Source: Buttiauxella ferragutiae (GTDB taxonomy: Bacteria > Pseudomonadota > Gammaproteobacteria > Enterobacterales > Enterobacteriaceae). From it: a stretch of DNA of 64,000 nucleotides. The stretch lies in NCBI RefSeq assembly GCF_001654915.1, contig NZ_LXEQ01000001.1. One strand, 5' to 3'. The notes beneath the pieces are model-generated. The model saw only the letters and a list, made by a program, of their open reading frames with translations. It was not told the origin of the DNA and did not search any database. Below, one piece after another: positions 35,499 through 42,332 of the stretch; position 1 is the first letter of the stretch; every line of letters begins with the position of its first letter. The translations under genes and the position numbers were made by a program.

Positions 35499-36283
35499 AG
35501 ACGCCCATAAAAGGTCATACGGGCGTTTTCTGATAGTGCGATATCCGGTTTAGTGTTGTAAGCCAGTACGACCAACATTCGCGTCACCTCACCTTCGGTG
35601 GGCGTGACGCGATGAAGCGAATTACGGCCCCGAAACAAAACCAGATCGCCCGGGTCAATTGCCAATTGATCGACAGTGCGGCGTTCATCAAGGACTTCTG
35701 CCACTCCGTCGTAATTCATCTCACCCGCATCTGCATCGCGCAAATCCTTCACATACTGAAAAATACCGCCCGCTAGCGGTTTTTGTAATAACAGAGTGAT
35801 GGCAAACGATGAGTTATCAAAATGCCAGCCCAATTCCTTACCGTGTGGAGCATAGTGAATATTAATCGATGAGAGGGAGTCGGCATAAGGATAGAGAGCT
35901 TCTTCGCCCAGTACATCGCAAAGAAAAAACTGAAACTCAGCACTATTATAAAGTGTGCGTAGCGGCGAATTAGAGGCAATTAAATCATCAGTGATGCAAC
36001 CTTTGGTACTGATTACGTCGCGATTGCGGGGATGTTCCGCACTGAATTCCGGATCGGTTTTCATCAGGTATGCATTATGGTTGCTGACCGTGTGATACGC
36101 CTGATGGCGCTGTGCTTCGGCCTCACCGATAATGGTATTCAGTGCTGCTGGTTGCAAAAACTGGCGTAGTACCAGCGCACCGCTGGCATTTAACTGCTCC
36201 CGGCAAGAGCGACGCCAGGCGATATCGTTAATCGGGTGCGCGTCGAGACTAATAATGGATTCAGGCATATATGCAATTCTCAT
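35495..36283 (-). CDS. Non-heme Fe(II)/2-oxoglutarate-dependent oxygenase, HalD/BesD-like
   Basis: 262-residue enzyme with the facial triad H154-x-D156 (GWHFDNSSF) and distal H224 (NSLHRVTP), and R235 as candidate 2-oxoglutarate ligand. The surrounding text, LLLQKPLAGGIFQYVKDLRD and LVLFRGRNSLHRVTP, resembles the HalD/BesD group that acts on free amino acids, as I recall that family. The radical halogenases of that group replace the aspartate by glycine; here the aspartate is kept, so hydroxylation rather than halogenation is predicted. It is divergent from a LysR gene and convergent with the hydrolase gene. Substrate unknown. Confidence 0.78.
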   Translation of the reverse strand: MRIAYMPESIISLDAHPINDIAWRRSCREQLNASGALVLRQFLQPAALNTIIGEAEAQRHQAYHTVSNHNAYLMKTDPEFSAEHPRNRDVISTKGCITDDLIASNSPLRTLYNSAEFQFFLCDVLGEEALYPYADSLSSINIHYAPHGKELGWHFDNSSFAITLLLQKPLAGGIFQYVKDLRDADAGEMNYDGVAEVLDERRTVDQLAIDPGDLVLFRGRNSLHRVTPTEGEVTRMLVVLAYNTKPDIALSENARMTFYGRL

Positions 36284-36368
36284 CGTTAGCAGGTGTGATT
36301 TTACTGTAATCCCCCTGCACGCTGAGTAGATAACGATAAATACTTAATACCTTGAAAAGGAAAAATTA

Positions 36369-37277
36369 ATGCCTGCACCGCAACTGCGATTACCCAAAAT
36401 CAGCGTGATTAACTCGTTCAAAGCGGCGGCTGAATTGGGCAGCCTTGCAAAAGCGGCAGCTCAGTTAGCGCTCACTCCTGCGGCTGTTAGCCAGCAAATT
36501 CGTCAGTTGGAGGAACAGCTAGGCAGTGCACTTTTTGTCCGCACGCCAAACGGAGTGATGTTGACCGAAACAGGGAAAGAGTATTTACGTTATGTCACTG
36601 AAGCTTTTGATATTTTGCTGCTTGGCCAGCAAAACATTCGCTATGCCGCTGCGGCTCCCCGATTAACGCTCTATTCTTTGCCTTCACTGGCAACCAAATG
36701 GCTACTTCCCGAGTTACATAACTGGCGTGCCCATTGCCCGGATGTTGACCTGGCGTTGCATGGCACTCATACCCAGGTGGACTTCAACACCATGCATGCC
36801 GATTTTGTTATCTGTTTTGGTGAAGAGCGCTATAGCCAACTGGAAAAACAATTTTTATTTCACGATGAGGTGCTGCCAGTCGCCAGCCCGGAACTGGTTG
36901 CGCGTTTCCAGGGCCGGGATCTGCTAAACGAAGCACCACTGATTCATCTCGACTGGGGAAATGAAGGGCGTTTTCTACCTGACTGGCGAAGCTGGTTTCA
37001 GGCTAAAGAGAGGGAAGAACCTCAACCGCAGCCCTCTTTCATCTTCAATCTTACTTCACTCGCATTAGATGCCGCTGTCGCGGGTACGGGGGTTGTACTT
37101 GGGCAACGGCATTTAATTGCCAAAGAACTAGCATTAGGCAGCCTTGTTGTCGTAGATGAGCTCAGCCTGCCGCTGAGTAAACCCTATTTTCTCGCCTGGC
37201 CACAAAGAACACTGAGCCAACCGGGAAGTAGCCAGTTAATTGCCTGGCTAGGAGGGATTGCCGGAATGGATGATTAA
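36369..37277 (+). CDS. LysR-family transcriptional regulator (GcvA-like)
   Basis: 302-residue regulator with an N-terminal winged helix-turn-helix (SFKAAAELGSLAKAAAQLAL, TPAAVSQQIRQLEEQLG) and a LysR effector domain; LTLYSLPSLATKWLLPEL is typical of the GcvA-like subgroup. It is divergent from the oxygenase gene across 85 bases, the usual arrangement for a LysR protein and its main target. It probably controls the oxygenase and perhaps the transport/hydrolase pair. The inducer is unknown, plausibly the imported amino-acid compound. Confidence 0.88.
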   Translation: MPAPQLRLPKISVINSFKAAAELGSLAKAAAQLALTPAAVSQQIRQLEEQLGSALFVRTPNGVMLTETGKEYLRYVTEAFDILLLGQQNIRYAAAAPRLTLYSLPSLATKWLLPELHNWRAHCPDVDLALHGTHTQVDFNTMHADFVICFGEERYSQLEKQFLFHDEVLPVASPELVARFQGRDLLNEAPLIHLDWGNEGRFLPDWRSWFQAKEREEPQPQPSFIFNLTSLALDAAVAGTGVVLGQRHLIAKELALGSLVVVDELSLPLSKPYFLAWPQRTLSQPGSSQLIAWLGGIAGMDD

Positions 37278-37537
37278 TAAAAGTGCCGTGCCAGACCAAA
37301 CATTGTGATATTTCTACTTACCTATTTAATATTACAGAAATATCACCACCACGACTAAAGACTTAATTCACCATCATGAAAATCATTCAGATAATCATTT
37401 CAGCACAACCCATATATTTCATGAATGTATAATAAAATAAATCCTATTTTGCTGACTACTAGTACAGGTATATAATCACTTCAGATTTCCAGATGAACAA
37501 TCACAATAATTTTGGCGAAAACAAGGAAGAAAGTAGC

Positions 37538-38299
37538 ATGGATTCCAGGTCAACAGTCTTTTTGTGCGCGGCTGCATTTTTTCTTGCCGGCTGTGCACCA
37601 CATTCCCCTATTGATGCAAAAAAAACCGGAGCATTTCGTCCAGAAAGTAGTGCCAGTAAAAATGCCCTCGCACAGCAACTGACCGACAAAGATATTTTTG
37701 GGAATGAAACGACACTGGCTGTATCTGAAGAAGATATTCAGGCAGCATTGGATGGCGAGAAGTTAAGTGTACCGCTGAATTCTGCCGTTATCCTGGTTCA
37801 GTCAGGTAACAAGGCGCCTGAAATGTCCATGCAACAGGAAATGGAAAAATACTATCGGGTATCGACATTCACCGGAATTCCAGACAGACAAAAAGTAGCT
37901 GTATGTAATAAAAATGAGAGTGGGGATATTATTGCCAGTGAAAATATGAATTATATGCAGGCGTTACGTTATATTGCAGCGAAGGGGCATCAAAGAGTCA
38001 TTATCGTTTACCAGGATACATTGCAGTCAGGCAGATATGATTCTGTGACAAAAAACATGGCATGGTCCGATTATAAAAATGAAAAACTCACGGATTCAGC
38101 CTCACTGCGTTACCTGGTACGTTTTTCTCTGGTGAATGTAGCAACGGGTGAATGGGCTACCTGGTCACCTGTCAATTATGAATACAGTGTGCTCCCGGTT
38201 CAGTCAGGAAACATAAATACAACAGAGCAACAGATTATTCAGCTTAAGCAGAAAACGTTTGTAGCTGTGGTTAAAGATCTAGTGAACCGATATCAGTAA
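37538..38299 (+). CDS. Uncharacterised outer-membrane-type lipoprotein
   Basis: Family not recognised. The start MDSRSTVFLCAAAFFLAGCA at 37538 has AAGGAAG upstream and gives 253 residues; LAGC is a lipobox with the lipid cysteine at 19. The remainder is soluble and acidic, with VILVQSGNKAPEMSMQQEME and a later ALRYIAAKGHQRVIIVYQD stretch. The 260 AT-rich bases before it (37278-37537) hold its promoter but no other gene. It converges on the end of the T6SS operon. A link to the secretion system (for example surface immunity) is only positional. Confidence 0.75.
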   Translation: MDSRSTVFLCAAAFFLAGCAPHSPIDAKKTGAFRPESSASKNALAQQLTDKDIFGNETTLAVSEEDIQAALDGEKLSVPLNSAVILVQSGNKAPEMSMQQEMEKYYRVSTFTGIPDRQKVAVCNKNESGDIIASENMNYMQALRYIAAKGHQRVIIVYQDTLQSGRYDSVTKNMAWSDYKNEKLTDSASLRYLVRFSLVNVATGEWATWSPVNYEYSVLPVQSGNINTTEQQIIQLKQKTFVAVVKDLVNRYQ

Positions 38300-38456
38300 T
38301 ATCACCACATCTGCCGCCTGTAATTTATGGCGGCAGGCATTGATAAATATATTACTTTCGTACTTCATGTGAAATACGGTGATATATCAACAACTATCAC
38401 TTTCTATTTAATGTCAGTTAAAAAATCTGCCATGTTAATCCCCCTGATAGTCAGTA

Positions 38457-39785
38457 CTATTTATCAACTTTAGTGTCGGTTACCGTCCCCAGAACAGTGG
38501 TGTCTTTCAGCAACAACCAACGGCTTAATACGCCATCCAGGCGCTCATTAATTTGTTTTTCCAGAGCATCAGTATTCAGCTTCTGCTCGTGTGCATCCTG
38601 GTATTGCGTCAGCAGGTATTCCAGAGGTGTTTCCTGGTTCAGCGTCCGTTCTGCCTGATAGACCATGGTTTTGATAGAAGAAAGTGTAAAACCTTCTTTC
38701 GCTTGCTCACGCTGTACCAGTAACTCAGCGAATGCGCGTAAATCCGTGCGCGTCTGCTGCCAGCCCTTAAGTTCGGGGCTGTTTGCTGAGCGGCCTTTTA
38801 GCATGTCATTCCACTGCGCCGTCGCTTGCTGTTGTTGCAAACTTTCAGGCCACTGGCTGTCTGCCGTGCGAACCATCCGTTGACCCGTTTCCAGTGGTTT
38901 CAACGGTGAAACAGTAAGGAGTTGCTGTAACCGCTGCTGATAATTCGCCTGATCCGGTGATACTAACCACACAGTTGCTGCCCCCTGCGCCGTATCGCGC
39001 ACTGCACCGATTTGTTGCTGCATAGGGTAAACCTGCCACCACCAGAATGCGGCAACCACAACGGCGCTACAGAACACACCACCTGCAAATCCCTTAACGA
39101 GATTTCCCTTCTGGGCTATAGGCTGGCTGGCTGCCATACCATGAACAGCCACTCTCATCTCCGGCAATTCAGGAAGGGGCGGTAACAAATCGTGTGAGGT
39201 TTCTGCACCCTCTGGTGCGTACACCAGCGTCCGGACAGTCGGTTGTACTGGCACGCTGGTTATTAGCTGTGGTTCAAGCCGTTTTCGCGTGTTCTGCACA
39301 AAGTACAAAAGATTTTCCACACGCGGATGACGCTTCAACTCCACCTGCTGGAGTTTGTCGCAGATAAGTTGTAATGCCCGCTCAGTGCGATAGAGCAGCG
39401 GTAGGTCAGCGTCAGAAAATGACAGCTGTTGGCGCAAGATATTGCCAGTACGAGTGTTAAACCAGTCGAGCATTTCGGTGCGCGCGGGACCACTCTGCGG
39501 CCAGAATTTTTCCCATTCATGGCTTATCATCGCTGCCAGCAATTCAGTCCCTTCACAGAACCCGGGCAACCCTTGGGTACGGGTGCGAGCCAGCGTATAG
39601 TAAGCCGCAGTATGCAAATCTACTCCATTGGCTTTGAAAATCGCCAGCGCCAGCGATTCCACCAGTTTCCAGTTCAGTTCCGGTTGCGATGGATTATTGG
39701 CTTTATTAATTTCCTCGCGGATGGCACTAAATTCCGGCAATTCGCGCGGGTCGCTACCAGTAACGATGGTCTGCGTCTCTTTCAT
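38457..39785 (-). CDS. ImpA-N/VasL-domain T6SS protein (TssA-like, TagA type)
   Basis: 442-residue T6SS protein. The N-terminal half is an ImpA_N domain (DPRELPEFSAIREEINKANN; TRTQGLPGFCEGTELLAAMI). A single transmembrane helix (about 232-252, GFAGGVFCSAVVVAAFWWWQ) follows, and then a VasL-type C-terminal region. Membrane-anchored TssA relatives of this kind (TagA) are known to dock and arrest the growing sheath at the opposite side of the cell; that role is inferred here. It is the last gene of the minus-strand T6SS run, separated from tssM by the cargo segment. Confidence 0.82.
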   Translation of the reverse strand: MKETQTIVTGSDPRELPEFSAIREEINKANNPSQPELNWKLVESLALAIFKANGVDLHTAAYYTLARTRTQGLPGFCEGTELLAAMISHEWEKFWPQSGPARTEMLDWFNTRTGNILRQQLSFSDADLPLLYRTERALQLICDKLQQVELKRHPRVENLLYFVQNTRKRLEPQLITSVPVQPTVRTLVYAPEGAETSHDLLPPLPELPEMRVAVHGMAASQPIAQKGNLVKGFAGGVFCSAVVVAAFWWWQVYPMQQQIGAVRDTAQGAATVWLVSPDQANYQQRLQQLLTVSPLKPLETGQRMVRTADSQWPESLQQQQATAQWNDMLKGRSANSPELKGWQQTRTDLRAFAELLVQREQAKEGFTLSSIKTMVYQAERTLNQETPLEYLLTQYQDAHEQKLNTDALEKQINERLDGVLSRWLLLKDTTVLGTVTDTKVDK

Positions 39786-39897
39786 TTTACTTATTCCTTG
39801 GATGTAATTGAGAACAAAATAACCACGTACAGAATAATCTTGTGCTCATTATATATTTCGCATAACTCTTACAAATTCAATATCGACAGATTAAACA

Positions 39898-40368
39898 TTA
39901 TTTAATAGAATCTACTTTGCTTTCCTGTTCAGGTGAATATGCTCTTTGTTTGCATATCTCTTTACTCTTAGCATAATAACTACCTGAGGATACGATACTA
40001 GTTGAATCACATTTATAGTAATCGGTGCCAAGAGGGTATACAGAAATAATCATGGAAATAATAATACCGACAACAAATGAGGAAATACTATAAACCGTTA
40101 CTGGAATCATTAATTTCTGCATTACCGAAGCCATTCTTTTTTTCCATGGAAAAATCAAAAGGCAAATAATAAATAAATCAAAAAAAATCATAACTGGAGT
40201 GAAAAGGAATAAGGGTATTTGTTTCCAGTCATAATAAATATAATCATCTCCATTAATCAACCCAATCACTGTCTCACTGCCAATAGTGTAAAAAAACAAC
40301 ACCCCACTCGTCAGGAGTATAATAAGAAAAACAGCCCCAACTATACCTTTCAGCCTTACAACATCCAT
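39898..40368 (-). CDS. Small four-helix membrane protein, candidate T6SS immunity protein (copy 2)
   Basis: 156 residues with four predicted membrane helices and a short soluble tail. It is clearly paralogous to the protein encoded at 40435-40893: both contain GLIN(G/S)(D/E)DYI, IISVYPLGT or IISIYPLGT, and YAKSKE followed by a cysteine. Possibly of the DUF1240 group, not verified. The extracytoplasmic cysteines near the C-terminus could pair. It follows the toxin-like gene in the same AT-rich segment, so immunity is the best inference. The very low GC suggests recent transfer. Confidence 0.65.
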   Translation of the reverse strand: MDVVRLKGIVGAVFLIILLTSGVLFFYTIGSETVIGLINGDDYIYYDWKQIPLFLFTPVMIFFDLFIICLLIFPWKKRMASVMQKLMIPVTVYSISSFVVGIIISMIISVYPLGTDYYKCDSTSIVSSGSYYAKSKEICKQRAYSPEQESKVDSIK

Positions 40369-40434
40369 AATATAAACATCTCTTTATCATTAATGGGAGT
40401 TGATAATCATCTGTGCTTTAAATATCTTCTGGAT

Positions 40435-40893
40435 TTACTTCTGAGTTTCGCCTTCACTGTCTATTGAATATTCTCTCGCCTTGCACATTTCTTTACTCTT
40501 AGCATAATGACTACCTGACACAATACTTGTGGCTTTACATTGATAGTAATTAGTACCCAGTGGGTAAATGGATATTATTAAAGAAAGCATAAAACCAAGA
40601 ACCAATGCAGCAGCGGCATAAATTGTTGCTGGGATTATTAGCTTTAGCAAAGCAGGAGTCGTTTTCAAACTATATGGAAGAAGTACACTCAAACAGAGCA
40701 CATCGCCATAAATTATTACAGGCAGTGCAAAAAAGGATGGAATACTTCCCCACGTATAAAAAATATAATCCTCACTATTAATCAAACCCATTATAGTTTT
40801 GCTGCAAGCATTATAAAGAAAGATTATCATACTTGTCAGAAAGACAACCATAATAAACGCTACAACTTTTTTCTTGGATGTCTCAATATCCAT
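40435..40893 (-). CDS. Small four-helix membrane protein, candidate T6SS immunity protein (copy 1)
   Basis: 152 residues from the start at 40893 (MDIETSKKKVVAFIMVVFLT). An upstream ATG at 40911 would overlap the toxin-like gene, but the second start aligns with the paralogue at 39898-40368 (MDVVRLKG) and lies two bases after that gene's stop. Four hydrophobic segments and the shared SIYPLGTNYYQC and HYAKSKEMCKAR motifs are visible. Adjacent position, membrane topology and duplication fit an immunity protein against a membrane-acting toxin; this is inference. Confidence 0.65.
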   Translation of the reverse strand: MDIETSKKKVVAFIMVVFLTSMIIFLYNACSKTIMGLINSEDYIFYTWGSIPSFFALPVIIYGDVLCLSVLLPYSLKTTPALLKLIIPATIYAAAALVLGFMLSLIISIYPLGTNYYQCKATSIVSGSHYAKSKEMCKAREYSIDSEGETQK

Positions 40894-40897
40894 AATG

Positions 40898-41759
40898 TCA
40901 ATACTGCCCATTTAACATTGTATACAAATAAGGATTGGCATTTTTGACATTCCATTCAGTCACTTTCTGATGTTCTTCCATCCCTTTATCGATACTCGAG
41001 ATTAGTTTCTTGGATAAATGAAATTCTTCATCCAAATACATCAATCCGGTCGTAACAGCAACCCCTAATAAAATAATAAGCACTATGCCAGCAGAAATTG
41101 GGAGAGTGACACTAAACATAATTCCTGCTCCTGCTACTACCATTTTTGTCACAAATATAGTCACAATCACTTTAGCCACATCCATGGTGATATTTCCAAT
41201 AAATGCGGCAACAGCCTCCCCGCTGTGATCGGAAAAAATAAACTCCACAACACGTTGAGCAGCAGCAAAATAAATGCAGAACCGTGCACCACTCATGATT
41301 CCGGCATTAATTCCTGCTTTTCCTATACCCAGTTCAAGGATCTGTGGGTGATTAACCGCATAACGGGTTCCATTCAAAATTCGGCGCAGAGAAGCATAGC
41401 CGGTAATTTTAATATAGGTGACACCTTTCTGAATATAAGTTTCTGCCTTAACACCCAACCCTTTAAATCTAAAAACTAGCTTCTCAGCCTCTCTGTAGCT
41501 CATCAGTTTAGTAATATTTTTTGCACCAGATATTGTATCTTTTATATTGCCTGCAAAGGTGGTGCCGTAACTATAAAGATCCTTCACAGCATCAAGTGCT
41601 TCATCCGTAGTTAACAGCATCATATGCTGCGTGTTTTTTGATAATTGTGCTTCTAAATCGCGGCGACTTTGTCTCCATGCCTCCAGAATGGTATCGTCCC
41701 CCCCCCCTTATGAAAGCATCCTGAGCATTATTCTCTAACCACTGGGAATAACTTGTCAT
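40898..41759 (-). CDS. Putative membrane-active T6SS effector, frame interrupted by a G10 tract
   Basis: Starts at 41759 (MTSYSQWLENNAQDAF) behind a strong AGGGAGG ribosome binding site. With ten G residues (41698-41707) the frame goes off after about 20 codons and stops at codon 53. With nine (or twelve) it runs on through LEAWRQSRRDLEAQ into the long downstream frame that ends at 40898, for 286 residues. The C-terminal half has a long hydrophobic stretch (MVVAGAGIMFSVTLPISAGI, then LIILLGVAVTTGLMYL) typical of pore-forming or membrane-depolarising toxins. It follows a dedicated hcp by 19 bases. The family is not recognised; function rests on context and hydrophobicity. Confidence 0.65.
41698..41707 (-). 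repeat. Poly-G tract (ten G on the coding strand)
   Basis: A homopolymer of ten G residues near codon 18-21 of the toxin-like gene. Its length is out of frame by one base. Such tracts slip during replication and can turn genes on and off; they are also common sites of sequencing error. Confidence 0.9.
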
Positions 41760-41778
41760 TTAAACACACCTCCCTAAT

Positions 41779-42258
41779 TCAGAAAATACGATCGCTCCAT
41801 AAACTATATGCACTGGTTCCCGCAGTACAGTGCTCCCAATTAATTGACTCATATGTCAGTTCAATAGTTTCTTGCGGTTGGCCATCACTATCATCAATAG
41901 TATGGGGAACCTGAAGATGAATTCCCGCTATTCTGGCATTAATTAATTTCAGCTTATAATAACATTCATTCATGCCCATACGATTGGTACGATAGAAACT
42001 GAAATCACAAGTTAGACATTCATTTTCAGTGATGGCTTTCCCCAATAAAGGGGATGATTTATCTATCGGCTTAACCATCGTTAGCGCCTGGTGATTAACA
42101 TTCTGCTGCCGAGTTAAGCTGTGAGACAATTCCATCACCATTATTTGATCATAATGAATAACCTGCGCTTTATTACCGATAGAATTCAGAGAAGAACATC
42201 CAGCTGAAATTAACCCCTGTAATTCCCCGTTAAGAGACATATATATAAGATTTGCCAT
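41779..42258 (-). CDS. Divergent Hcp-family protein (second TssD)
   Basis: 159-residue Hcp-like tube protein. The Hcp pattern is visible at both ends (MANLIYMSLNGELQGLISAG and TYESINWEHCTAGTSAYSLW), but the middle is far from the canonical Hcp encoded at 60604-61122, with the variable loop NSIGNKAQVIHYDQI and cysteines not seen there. It stands directly before the toxin-like gene, suggesting it carries or chaperones that cargo inside the tube. Immediately after tssM (75-base gap) base composition drops. Confidence 0.85.
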   Translation of the reverse strand: MANLIYMSLNGELQGLISAGCSSLNSIGNKAQVIHYDQIMVMELSHSLTRQQNVNHQALTMVKPIDKSSPLLGKAITENECLTCDFSFYRTNRMGMNECYYKLKLINARIAGIHLQVPHTIDDSDGQPQETIELTYESINWEHCTAGTSAYSLWSDRIF

Positions 42259-42332
42259 AATTATTCCGTACGATAAGTTTAAATATTATGTGATGCCTTC
42301 CTCAGATAAATAACCTGAGAAGGCATCGATCC

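Noticed and set aside
38300..38456. Possible small gene between the lipoprotein and the VasL-type gene
   Set aside because: 157 AT-rich bases between convergent genes; no start codon with a ribosome binding site leads to a plausible protein.
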